From: VAZQ01 sp963841705 | GTDB taxonomy: Bacteria > Pseudomonadota > Alphaproteobacteria > Rhizobiales > Xanthobacteraceae | DNA length: 64,000 bases | Assembly (NCBI GenBank): GCA_963841705.1 | Contig: CAWJDY010000065.1 | Span: forward strand, 1 to 64,000 | Reading direction: 5' to 3' | Shown: positions 16,799 to 24,798 of the stretch, piece by piece | Position numbering within the stretch: the first letter of the stretch is position 1 | Layout: every line of letters begins with the position of its first letter | Program-made: the position numbers and the translations under genes | Notes under the pieces: model-generated | The model's database searches: none | What the model was told of the DNA's origin: nothing | Seen by the model: the letters and a program-made list of their open reading frames with translations, nothing else

Positions 16799-18184
16799 TT
16801 ATACCTGCGCGTGCGCGAGGCTCGGCGCGCGCATGACGAGGAGGCTCTTGCGGAGATAATACCACCACGTGAGTGCTATGCAGGTCACGTAAAAGGCAAG
16901 GAAGCTTTGCAGTGCCAGGTGAGGGGCACCGGTCGCGGCGATCGAGGCGCCGAAGCCGCGCGGGATCAGGTAGCCCCCGCAGGCGCCGATGGCTCCAATG
17001 AATCCCAGCGCAGCGGCGGCCTCGATACTCGCCGCCTTTACCGCGAGCAACCGGGCGGTCTCGCCGGACCCCTTCGCCTCCTTGAGCTTCTCCTCTCGGA
17101 AGATCGACGGAATCATCCGGTAGGTCGAGCCATTGCCGACCCCGGTGGCAACGAAAAGGATCAGGAACATTGTCAGAAAACCGGCAAAATTCTTGATCTC
17201 CACGAAATACATGACGCCGATGGTCGCGACGCCCATGGCGATGAAGTTCCAGAACGTCACCTTTGCGCCACCGATCCTGTCGGCAAGCAAACCGCCTAGC
17301 GGACGGGAGAGGGAGCCCACCAACGGGCCGAGGAATGCGATCGCCACCGTAACCGCCGGGAATTGCGTCTTGATCAGCAGCGGAAAGGCGGCGGAGTAGC
17401 CGATGAAGGAGCCGAAGGTTCCTATGTAAATGTAGGACATGATCCAGGTATGCTTGCGTCCGACGATGGCGAGCTGGTCTTTGAAGGTCGAGCGCGCCGA
17501 GGTGAGATTGTTCATGAACAAAAACGCGCCGGTCACCGCGATCGCCAGCGGCAGCAGCCACATCAGCCCCGCGTTCTGGAGATAGAGGCCTGGCGCGGTC
17601 GGGGTTGCCTGGTAGAGACTGATAAACCCGAACCCCAGCAGGAGCGGGGTGAGCAGCTGGACGCCGCTCACTCCGATATTTCCGCCTGCCGCGTTCAAAC
17701 CGAGAGCCCAACCCTTGATGCGGTCCGGGTAAAAGAAGGAAATATTGGCCATGCTCGAGGCGAAGTTGCCGCCTCCGAGCCCTGCCGTCGCGGCCACCAG
17801 CAACATCAGCCAGAACGGAGTGTCAGGCTGGGTCACAAAATACGCCAGCGCAAGCGTCGGGATGAACAGAACGGCGGCACTGAAGACGGTCCAATTGCGG
17901 CCGCCAAAGGTCGTTACCGCAAACGTGTAGGGAAACCGCAGGAGGGAGCCGATCAGCCCGGGCAAGGCCACGAGCTGAAACAATTCGTCGGTGGTGTAGT
18001 GAAAGCCGGCCTGCGGCAATTTGGTCGCCACGATGCTCCAGATCAGCCAGATCGAAAAACCAAGATGCTCGGCAACAATCGACCAGATGAGATTGCGTTG
18101 GGCGATGGCTTTGCCTTTGGACTTCCAGAAATTCTCATCATCTGGATTCCATTCCGAAATCCAGGTCGGGTTTTCCTTGCTCAT
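16799..18184 (-). CDS. Nitrate/nitrite transporter, NNP-family MFS
   Basis: A 461-aa polytopic membrane protein of the NarK/NasA (NNP) subfamily of major facilitators. It imports nitrate in symport with protons or exchanges it for nitrite. The family signature is visible in a Gly-rich helix (AGLGGGNFASSMANISFFYP) and a second one, FVATGVGNGSTYRMIPSIF, plus about twelve hydrophobic segments. The start is set at the ATG before SKENPTWISEWNPDD, a usual NNP N-terminus; the longer frame adds 39 unlikely residues. It is the first gene of the nitrate unit and has a sigma-54-type site about 60 bases upstream, consistent with control by nitrogen status. Confidence 0.92.
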   Translation of the reverse strand: MSKENPTWISEWNPDDENFWKSKGKAIAQRNLIWSIVAEHLGFSIWLIWSIVATKLPQAGFHYTTDELFQLVALPGLIGSLLRFPYTFAVTTFGGRNWTVFSAAVLFIPTLALAYFVTQPDTPFWLMLLVAATAGLGGGNFASSMANISFFYPDRIKGWALGLNAAGGNIGVSGVQLLTPLLLGFGFISLYQATPTAPGLYLQNAGLMWLLPLAIAVTGAFLFMNNLTSARSTFKDQLAIVGRKHTWIMSYIYIGTFGSFIGYSAAFPLLIKTQFPAVTVAIAFLGPLVGSLSRPLGGLLADRIGGAKVTFWNFIAMGVATIGVMYFVEIKNFAGFLTMFLILFVATGVGNGSTYRMIPSIFREEKLKEAKGSGETARLLAVKAASIEAAAALGFIGAIGACGGYLIPRGFGASIAATGAPHLALQSFLAFYVTCIALTWWYYLRKSLLVMRAPSLAHAQV

Positions 18185-18242
18185 TCCTGCTCCGTCCTTT
18201 GCCGTGGCGGTGGGCTCCCCATCTCGGGGCCAGCGGTGCTTC

Positions 18243-18257
18243 GCAAAGGCTATGCCA
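18243..18257 (-). promoter_or_regulatory. Sigma-54 (RpoN) promoter-like site for the nitrate cluster
   Basis: On the minus strand the bases read TGGCATAGCCTTTGC. The invariant GG and GC are exactly ten bases apart, and the context agrees with the TGGCAC-N5-TTGC consensus. A transcription start about 12 bases downstream would leave a leader of roughly 45 bases before the transporter ATG at 18184. A nearby imperfect match (TGGCGATTCTTTGC) has nine-base spacing and is less likely. Nitrogen control through NtrC is an inference. Confidence 0.65.
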
Positions 18258-18435
18258 ATGTTATGCTGCGCAAAGAATCGCCAACCCTGCTTGGAAGCCA
18301 CGCAAAACCTGTGTGTTTTGCGGGCGGTGCGACTTAAATTTGTGCGATGCGAAATTCTTGGGCGGCAGATATCAAAAAATGGGCGTAAAAGGCAGGAAGC
18401 ATGTCTCTCGGGCTTACCTACCCCGGAGGACCCCT

Positions 18436-19416
18436 ATGTACGCGCGAGGCCCCATTGTCGCACCGGCGCTGCTCGTGCTTGCTTCGCTTCTAGCACCCGT
18501 CGCGCATGCGCAGGACTACCCGGCGCATGCGATCAAGCTCGTGCTGCCGCAGCCGCCCGGCGGGATCATCGATCTGATCTCGCGCTCCCTTGGGGAGCGC
18601 CTGTTCGAGCAGATGAAGCAGCCGGTGATCGTGGAGAATATGCCGGGTGCGAACGGCAGTCTGGCCGCAGGTCAGGTCGTGCGCTCGGTGCCGGACGGCT
18701 ATACCCTGTTCATGGCGGTGGATACGAACCTCGTAGTCAATCCCAATCTCTACACCAACCTGGCCTATGACCCGTTTCGCGATTTTGCCGCCATCAGCGT
18801 GCTCGCGAAGGTCCCGCTTGTTCTCGTCGCCAATCCCAAGGTGCCGGCCAACAATGTGCGCGAGCTGATTGCCTTTGCCAGAGCCCATCCGGGCACGCTC
18901 AACTATGCATCGATCGGGCTTGGGACGCAGTCGCATCTCGGCATGGAATTGCTCAAGATCATGACCGGGATCGATATCAACCAGGTCTCGTATCGTGGCA
19001 CGGCGCCCGCAATGACCGATGTCGTCGCGGGACAGGTCGATGTCATGTTCACCGGTCCACCGTCGGCGATGGCCATGTCGGCGGGTGGCAAGCTCAAGAT
19101 TCTCGCCGTCGGCGGCAGGGAGCGCCTGCGCCTGATGCCGGATGTTCCGACCCTCGATGAAGCGGGGGTGCCGGGTTACGAGCTCACGGGCTGGTTCGGC
19201 ATGGTGGCGCCGGTTAAAACCCCTGAGCCGGTGCTCGAGCGGTTGACGCAGGAGGTGCGCAAGGCTGTGGCGGACGCTCGGTTCAGCAAACGCCTGATGG
19301 CGCAGGGGCTGGACATTGTCGGCAGCTCATCGACGCAGATGACGGCGTTAATGCAGGCAGATACCAGGAAGTGGGCCGAGGTCATCAGGAAGACCGGCGC
19401 GCGGATCGCGCAATAG
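18436..19416 (+). CDS. Bug-family solute receptor (tripartite tricarboxylate transporter type)
   Basis: A 326-aa periplasmic protein. The ATG follows CGGAGGACCCCT and begins a signal peptide cut after AHAQ. The mature protein opens with DYPAHAIKLVLPQPPGGIID and carries the Bug markers IDLISRSLGERL, VENMPGANGSLAAG, AFARAHPGTLNYASIGLGTQ and VDVMFTGPPSAM. Bug receptors bind carboxylates and other small anions. No TctA/TctB membrane genes are present, which is common for Bug genes. It leads a probable operon with two racemase-fold enzymes, the first beginning 14 bases later, so its ligand is probably the substrate of those enzymes. Confidence 0.92.
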   Translation: MYARGPIVAPALLVLASLLAPVAHAQDYPAHAIKLVLPQPPGGIIDLISRSLGERLFEQMKQPVIVENMPGANGSLAAGQVVRSVPDGYTLFMAVDTNLVVNPNLYTNLAYDPFRDFAAISVLAKVPLVLVANPKVPANNVRELIAFARAHPGTLNYASIGLGTQSHLGMELLKIMTGIDINQVSYRGTAPAMTDVVAGQVDVMFTGPPSAMAMSAGGKLKILAVGGRERLRLMPDVPTLDEAGVPGYELTGWFGMVAPVKTPEPVLERLTQEVRKAVADARFSKRLMAQGLDIVGSSSTQMTALMQADTRKWAEVIRKTGARIAQ

Positions 19417-19430
19417 CGGGGAGGATCAGA

Positions 19431-20171
19431 ATGGCAGAGGGTCTGACGGGATGGCGGCTGCATGTCGGAGCGATCTTCCCCACCCCGGTGCCGCCGCGCC
19501 CGATACGCGAGTGGTACGAGGTGGTGCCGGAGGGCATCGACATCACCACGGTCTCGCTCACCATCCAGCAGTTGACCGATGACAACATGGAGGAGGCGCT
19601 CGGGGGGATGGAGCGTGCGGCGAGGCAGCTCGCGAATTTCGATGTGGATGTCATCTATCAGTCCGGCGTGCCGCCGATCGTAGCGCGCGGCACGCCGGGC
19701 TTCGCCCATCAGCTGCGGGACAGGCTCGAGCAGGCGTCCGGACTGCCGTGCATAACTGACATGGTCGGGGTGATTGACGCCATGCACAGCGTGCAGCTGC
19801 GCACCGTTGCCATGGCCACACCCTTCCGGCAGCTCATCAACGATCGCCTGGTCAAGTATCTCGCGCACGAGCAGATCACCGTCATCCACGACAAGGCATT
19901 GGGGATCGAGCGCAACACGGAAATTCGCCGCTTGCCGATCCCGGTCGAGTATCAGACGGCGCGCAAGGCCTTCCTCGAAGCGTCGAGCAGGCCCGACGGC
20001 ATTTACATTCCTTGTGGCGGGTGGGGCAGCATGCACAACATCGAGCCGTTGGAGCAGGATCTCGACACCACGGTCGTCACCTGGATGAATGCGATGATCT
20101 GGAGCTCGATGAAGCGCTGCAAGGTGACCGGCCCGATCTCCGGGTTCGGCAAGCTGCTCGCTACGGTCTAG
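19431..20171 (+). CDS. Asp/Glu racemase-fold enzyme (maleate isomerase / arylmalonate decarboxylase-like), copy 1
   Basis: 246 aa with the two-domain Asp/Glu racemase fold. The start follows GGGGAGGATCAGA. The N-terminal segment HVGAIFPTPVPPRPIREWYE is like the first strand of maleate cis-trans isomerase and arylmalonate decarboxylase. At the first catalytic position, after the DVDVIYQ strand, the sequence is Y-Q-S-G-V with Ser instead of Cys. The second position is Cys, in IYIPCGGWGS. One cysteine rather than two is the arylmalonate decarboxylase situation, so decarboxylation or one-base chemistry on a dicarboxylate is possible. The substrate is unknown; the Bug receptor just upstream and the second copy downstream point to a shared pathway. 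Confidence 0.8.
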   Translation: MAEGLTGWRLHVGAIFPTPVPPRPIREWYEVVPEGIDITTVSLTIQQLTDDNMEEALGGMERAARQLANFDVDVIYQSGVPPIVARGTPGFAHQLRDRLEQASGLPCITDMVGVIDAMHSVQLRTVAMATPFRQLINDRLVKYLAHEQITVIHDKALGIERNTEIRRLPIPVEYQTARKAFLEASSRPDGIYIPCGGWGSMHNIEPLEQDLDTTVVTWMNAMIWSSMKRCKVTGPISGFGKLLATV

Positions 20172-20206
20172 GATTCGACATCCTCATAGGGAGAGGAAAC
20201 CACATC

Positions 20207-20980
20207 ATGAGCAGTACGGATCAGCCGTTCGGCTGGCGCAAACGTATCGGGATACTGAGCCCGACGGTGATCGAGACCACGGCCTATGATTTCTATCGTC
20301 TCGGGCTCGATGGTGTTTCCATGTGCGCCATCACTTCCAACATCGAGCATTGGAGCAAGGAGAACTTTCAGGAGCATATCATCGATCCCCTGATCGGCTT
20401 GGCCAAATATCTCGCCTCCCGCAACGTCGACTACATCATGCATTGCGGCATGCCGGTCGTCACCACGCGCGGCAAAGGCTTCGAGGAGGAGATCGTCAAG
20501 ATCATTACCGACGCGACCGGATTGCCCGCGTCGACCAGCATCCGCTCCGCAATCCGTGCACTGGCTCACCTCGGCATCAGGCACGTCGCCGTACTGTCGC
20601 CCTATCCACAGGAGCTGCACCAGTCGGCGCTGACTTTCCTGCAAGCGAGCGGGTTCAAGGTTGTCGCTCACCACAGCATGGATGTGGTTTTCAAACGGCT
20701 CCAGGACGTCACTCCGGCGCAGATCGCACGCGCTGGGGCGCAGCTGCTCGCCTCTGCGCCGTCGGCCGACGGGCTCTATATTCCCTGCAATCAGTGGTCG
20801 GCTGCGGATGCCGCGCCGTTGATCGAAAGGGATTGCGGCGTGCCGGTGGTCACCGGCTCCCATGCCGATCACTGGGAGGCCCTGCGCGTTCTTGGCATCA
20901 ATGATCGCATCGCGGGACACGGGCGGCTGATGGCGAGCCTGAGCGAAGCGCCGGCGCGAGCGGGCGCCCAAGCCGGCTGA
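20207..20980 (+). CDS. Asp/Glu racemase-fold enzyme (maleate isomerase-like), copy 2
   Basis: 257 aa, diverged from the gene 35 bases upstream. An AGGGAGAGG site precedes the ATG. The first domain begins KRIGILSPTVIETTAYDFY. The first active-site cysteine is present in VDYIMHCGMPVVTTRGKG and the second in GLYIPCNQWSA. Both positions are therefore cysteine, unlike copy 1, which fits racemase or cis-trans isomerase chemistry. Having two paralogues with different active-site make-up in one transcription unit suggests successive steps on one acid, or a hetero-oligomer. Function is inferred from fold only. Confidence 0.8.
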   Translation: MSSTDQPFGWRKRIGILSPTVIETTAYDFYRLGLDGVSMCAITSNIEHWSKENFQEHIIDPLIGLAKYLASRNVDYIMHCGMPVVTTRGKGFEEEIVKIITDATGLPASTSIRSAIRALAHLGIRHVAVLSPYPQELHQSALTFLQASGFKVVAHHSMDVVFKRLQDVTPAQIARAGAQLLASAPSADGLYIPCNQWSAADAAPLIERDCGVPVVTGSHADHWEALRVLGINDRIAGHGRLMASLSEAPARAGAQAG

Positions 20981-21022
20981 CCACGTTGACCAGCGCGTCC
21001 CGCTGGATTTGATACACAATGA

Positions 21023-21150
21023 CGCAGCATACTCGATCTGCTCCCTCTGAGCCAAAGTCGGATATATCCGACTGTGGCCAATCATAATGACCGAACTCGG
21101 GTAAACCCGAGTTCGGTTGCCCCAAGCGCGGGGAGAGGGAGCCGCGCGGT
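21023..21150. repeat. Nested palindromes in the gap before the island
   Basis: The 315-base gap after the second racemase-fold gene contains AGTCGGATATATCCGACT at about 21056 and GAACTCGGGTAAACCCGAGTTC at about 21096. Both are enclosed by TGCTCCCTCT on the left and AGAGGGAGC on the right. A TCTGCTCCCTCT half-element also occurs at 227 in the first intergenic gap. Nothing coding is seen here. Confidence 0.6.
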
Positions 21151-21295
21151 GTCTGTTGCACTGTTTGTGCGGCAATTTCGCCGGAACGCACTCTAATATA
21201 ACTAGGCCGATTCTCGTCTTGGACCCATCTGAGACATTAGAGATACTTACCGGCCAGCTCGTCAATGGGTAGTGGGCTCCATTGATTGTGGCGAT

Positions 21296-22474
21296 TTAGG
21301 GGGGATTCGCATGTTTATCCATTTGATATTTGCCCCGCCCCAACCAACGAAGGAATTTCGGATAGTCCTCAGTACCAATCGCGTGTCGTCCTCCTGAGGG
21401 GTTAACGCAATAGTCAGAAGGCAACATCGAACCGCGTGGACGGTTTGGATAAACCTGCTCATATAAGCGCATAAATTCGTCAAGTGTAAATTCTCGCCCC
21501 CCAAACCGAGACGCTATTTCATAATGCTCCTTATGGCGTTCCATGATCCCCCTCTCTCTGAAGCTTCCTACGCTTCCATCACATCCACGATCTTCGACCA
21601 CCGTCTCCTCATCGTAGTTGAGACTGTTCTCCCGGTTGTGTCGCGCAATTTCTTGTCGCAAAAGGGGGCGCAGCTGCTTCTCAACTTCTGCGGCTATTTC
21701 CAGCTTATAGGAGCTGAGACGGTGCTCGACCTCCCAGTATAGTCGATCGGCTACGTCTTGAAGGGCTTCTCTCGCCTTGCCCTGGAGCTCATCGGCATAA
21801 GAGGCAGCAGATTTTTCGAGCTCCATCCCGGCCTCTCTCGCCTTGCGCTTCAGCTCAACGGCATGAGAGGAAGCAGATTTTTCGAGCTCCATCTCGGCAT
21901 TCTTTCGTGAGCTTGCAACTTGTTGAAGGCCCTCTCTCACCTTGCGCTGGAGTTTATCGGCATAAGAGGCAGCAGATTTATCGAGGTCCATCTGGGCAGT
22001 CGTCCGGAAGCTTCCAACTTGCTCGGCCGCGAGATCTTTGAGCCTTTTCTCCGCATCCTCGAGAATCGGAGCAAGCTCGCGGCCCGCGAGAGCCTCGATC
22101 AGGAGTTCGACCAACAATCGCTTCCCCTCATCGCAGCGCAGAAACGAGATGAACTGATTCCTCAGCGCATCGAGTGATTTTTCCGATTGGAGAAAGCGAA
22201 CGAATTCCTCCCTTCTTTCGGACTCCAGAAACGAAATGAAATGACTTCTCACCACATCGAGCGTTTTTTCCGATTGGAGAAGGCGAACAAATTCCTGCCG
22301 TCGTTCGGTCTCCGTCGATTGGAAAAAGCGAACGAATTCCTGCCGTCGTTCGCCCGTTGTCGATTGGAAATAGCGAACGAGTTCCTGCCGTCGTTCGGCC
22401 GCTGTCGAAAAAATCCCGAAAACCACGAAAAGCGCTCCAAAAACCAAGATGGTATACGCAGGCACATGGGCCAA
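21296..22474 (-). CDS. Membrane-anchored tandem-repeat coiled-coil protein of unknown function
   Basis: 392 aa from a TTG start (a GTG three codons later is also possible; the frame is open to 22504). One N-terminal membrane helix (YTILVFGALFVVFGIFS) precedes about three 15-residue repeats of the form ERRQEFVRFFQSTET, then related longer units with the sequence SFLESERREEFVRFLQ. A second repeat set at about 160-235 has the pattern MELEKSAASYADELQ-KAREAL, predicted long helix or coiled coil. The last 70 residues (about 325-392) are different: FTLDEFMRLYEQVYP, then MLPSDYCVN, ending LRWLGRGKYQM. That end resembles a small winged-helix-like module seen at the C-terminus of some restriction-related proteins, but I cannot name it firmly. 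Base composition is lower in GC than its neighbours, suggesting transfer. Confidence 0.7.
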   Translation of the reverse strand: MAHVPAYTILVFGALFVVFGIFSTAAERRQELVRYFQSTTGERRQEFVRFFQSTETERRQEFVRLLQSEKTLDVVRSHFISFLESERREEFVRFLQSEKSLDALRNQFISFLRCDEGKRLLVELLIEALAGRELAPILEDAEKRLKDLAAEQVGSFRTTAQMDLDKSAASYADKLQRKVREGLQQVASSRKNAEMELEKSASSHAVELKRKAREAGMELEKSAASYADELQGKAREALQDVADRLYWEVEHRLSSYKLEIAAEVEKQLRPLLRQEIARHNRENSLNYDEETVVEDRGCDGSVGSFRERGIMERHKEHYEIASRFGGREFTLDEFMRLYEQVYPNRPRGSMLPSDYCVNPSGGRHAIGTEDYPKFLRWLGRGKYQMDKHANPP

Positions 22475-22599
22475 GAAGCGAGTGGTGTAACTTTTGACCC
22501 CCGTTCACGGAGTCTCGAAAATGTTGACCAATTGCTTCCGTCCGGGAAGCAATAAGGTAAACGCGCTGAGGTTGCAACGAGGGTTGGCTCGTGGCTTCC

Positions 22600-23274
22600 C
22601 TAAATCATTGGGCCATCATGTACGGGGTTTCCGGCCTTAATCGGATCGAAGCCGCCCCGCAATAATAGGTACCAATCGGTGGTGCGCGCTACGAACAGCT
22701 GTTGGTTCATGACATCGCCATTCAATGGCAAATTCCGCGCAGCAAGGCCGACTTGTCCGCATGGACGGATGAACGCTCCCAACTGTTGCTTGATGTTCGC
22801 CTGTCGTTGGTTAAATGCGTCTCTATAGGCCAGATAGTTGTGTTCGGGCGTGCCCAATTCTCCACGAACAATGTTATCAAATGGAACAAAAGTTGTCGGG
22901 GAGCACGAAAAAGCAAACTTAGATACCAGCGAGGTCGGACGGACACCGCAATTCATGGGCTGGATTTTCAGGGACAGCTTCTCGACAAGTTGCCATCCCT
23001 GCGCGTTCGGCGGAGCTGCCAATAGCGGAGGTCTGGCATTGTACAGAAGTTGGCAAATCCCTGGCCGATCTCCATGCTTACGATAGTTGCGGCCGACCCC
23101 CCAATATCCAAACCACCCGCTGGGAAAAATTTGGCCCGGAGCTGTGGCATTTTGAACGGCGCTGCACAGGGCTTGTTCAATGTTGAACCAACATCCGATG
23201 GCAGACCGCGCTGCTTGCTCTAACAGAGGCAAGTGGTGGAACTGCTGAAGTAATGGCTGCCCCGGCAGGGACAC
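22600..23274 (-). CDS. Unrecognised protein, about 224 aa
   Basis: The frame runs from a GTG at 23274; the start is uncertain because the first sixty residues contain no ATG and look weakly coding. The central part, LVSKFAFSCSPTTFVPFDN followed by an N-Y-L-A-Y-R-D-A-F segment, resembles a motif shared by many uncharacterised proteins (S-K-F then N/S-P-x-x-F-x-P-x-D, then Y-x-x-Y-x-x-x-F). Those may be related to the helix-hairpin-helix glycosylase fold. The end (QQLFVARTTDWYLLLRGGFD) seems globular. It lies in the lower-GC island, 126 bases upstream of the repeat protein on the same strand, and might be expressed with it. Function unknown. Confidence 0.5.
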   Translation of the reverse strand: MSLPGQPLLQQFHHLPLLEQAARSAIGCWFNIEQALCSAVQNATAPGQIFPSGWFGYWGVGRNYRKHGDRPGICQLLYNARPPLLAAPPNAQGWQLVEKLSLKIQPMNCGVRPTSLVSKFAFSCSPTTFVPFDNIVRGELGTPEHNYLAYRDAFNQRQANIKQQLGAFIRPCGQVGLAARNLPLNGDVMNQQLFVARTTDWYLLLRGGFDPIKAGNPVHDGPMI

Positions 23275-23619
23275 GTCTTATTGTCCGGAAGGGGCACATT
23301 GGTGTCCAGACCCTAGACCGCGCGGCATGTCCGCATTGGCACAACGCGGCTAAAACCAAAATGCAGTGATGTCCGTACCCGTGAAAGCGGACGTAACCGG
23401 TAGCACGTTGACCGGGTGTGAGCGTGCCAGCACCTTAACGCATCATGCTGGATGCAACGTTCGAATCAGCACGATGATACCCGCGAGCCCGTGCAGCATG
23501 AAGGCGATGGTCGTGTACGAAGCTGGATCACGGTCAAGAAGCCGGTGAGCCCGGCACGGCGAGCCAATGAGGCGGAGCTTGGCAAAGACCCGATGACGGG
23601 GAGGGGGACGTTGGCCAGG

Positions 23620-23817
23620 TTAACGCGCCATCTTGCGGTTCTCTTTTCGCCCGTGCCCCGATTTCGCCTTTCCTACGATTTCGGCTCCCTTAGGCCCGAG
23701 CTTGAATACACCGTAGGAAACACGAGCGAGCACTCCCTTTTTCACGTAGAGATACGTCTGTGTATACAAGGATTCTGTCGTCATTAACGCTATGCCTTCG
23801 GCAATGCAGAAGGCCAT
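23620..23817 (-). pseudogene. Short frame with HTH-like sequence, probably 5'-truncated
   Basis: From the only ATG the product is 65 aa: a helix-rich start (MAFCIAEGIALMTTESLYTQ) followed by TYLYVKKGVLARVSYGVFKL and a basic tail. Reading back in frame to 23892 adds SERWKRVLIRIGAQQSASTK, which fits a helix-turn-helix pattern, but no start codon occurs there. The piece therefore looks like the C-terminal end of a small winged-helix protein that has lost its beginning. Confidence is low that it is expressed. Confidence 0.3.
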
Positions 23818-24403
23818 GATTTCTTTCGTCGATGCGCTTTGCTGGGCGCCGATGCGGATTAATACTCGTTTCCAACGTTCTGAAACGCTACCTTACCTAG
23901 TGCCCGCCCGTGTGGAAGCGGACGGTTAGAGGGCGCTCTCATCATTCGTAAGTCGATCTTTAGGCAATGTCGTTCTCGGTGGTTGTGGGCCCCTTGTTCA
24001 TCTTCAAACGTTGTTTTTTACTAGCTTTCCCCCATTGGCTTCGGTGTTGGGGCGGGTGCCATTGGCTTCCCCTGCCTGTAAATCCCTGTAAAGGGGGCGG
24101 GGCGACAGCCAAAACCTGCAAAAAAGTGAGTACTAGCAAGGACATCCGCCGAAATGGCAGGATCCGGAACAGGGAAGAACAGGAAAATAACAGGGAAATG
24201 ACCAGTGATTCATGACCCAACGTCGCGATCACCACTCCCAGCGAAAGATGATGTAGTCGTCGCTCCCAATCTCCTGCAGTCGAATGGATGCCTTGTTTCG
24301 CGATCCTCGCGGTCGGCCCGCCGGGTTACCGCTTTGGCCTTTTTGGAACTGCATGCATTGTCCTCGTTTTGCGAAGCGGACGACAGCAGACGGACGATTG
24401 GCC

Positions 24404-24440
24404 AAACAAAAAGCCCGGCGCGGTAGTCCCGGCCGGGCTT
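24404..24440 (-). terminator. Intrinsic terminator-like hairpin, minus strand
   Basis: On the minus strand AAGCCCGGC pairs with GCCGGGCTT around a short loop and is followed by TTTTTGTTTG. No intact minus-strand gene lies just upstream of it, so it may be a relic of a lost gene. Confidence 0.55.
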
Positions 24441-24527
24441 CTCGGACACTTTCCTGAGATTACAGGTTTATAGGCTGGTTTTGTTAAAGTGTCCACGCAC
24501 TGCAAGTTGCAATATCAAGCAAAATTG

Positions 24528-24583
24528 TGTCGGTAGCACATGAGTTGTCCGGGTTAGGTAGCACACGAGTTGTCCGGTTTTCT
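24528..24583. repeat. Direct repeat GGTAGCACA-GAGTTGTCCGG, two copies
   Basis: CGGTAGCACATGAGTTGTCCGG is followed directly by AGGTAGCACACGAGTTGTCCGG. Sequences of this kind occur at the edges of some insertion elements in rhizobia, so it may be an element end left by excision or recombination. No transposase gene remains. Confidence 0.4.
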
Positions 24584-24798
24584 GCCTCCTTGCAGCATTC
24601 GCAGCGTGGGCAAAGGCGCGCACCGCAGACAAGTTTACGCAGTCTGCGCAAGCTTGCCCCGCAAGCGCCGGCTCCTTTGCCCACCCCACGATTCCATTCG
24701 AGCGGTAACTGCTGTAGTGCGACCCGCATGGTGTTTTGCCCGATGGGGATCCGCAAGAGACATTCGCGTTCAGCGTTGTCCTATGAAAGCAATCCGAT

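Larger units (their letters stand above)
23275..24798. other. 1.5-kb gene-poor, lower-GC segment
   Basis: No convincing full-length gene is visible on either strand. The content is a short minus-strand frame (23620-23817), a run of CAGGGAA-like direct repeats near 24160-24200, a minus-strand hairpin with a T run (24404-24440), a two-copy direct repeat (24528-24583), and a palindrome based on GGGCAAAGG / CCTTTGCCC (24608-24686). This looks like decayed mobile or island DNA rather than a functional unit. No transposase domain or tRNA could be found. Confidence 0.6.

Noticed and set aside
16788..17711. A 307-codon frame inside the nitrate transporter gene
   Set aside because: It is an out-of-phase reading of the MFS gene and ends in the intergenic space.
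18262..18280. A second sigma-54-like site before the nitrate transporter
   Set aside because: GG and GC are nine, not ten, bases apart, and a better site lies closer to the gene.
23290..23640. Short plus- and minus-strand frames in the island (for example one ending LHGLAGIIVLIRTLHPA)
   Set aside because: A hydrophobic stretch is visible, but there is no start codon, no homologue I can name and the frame is short; it may be a decayed membrane protein.
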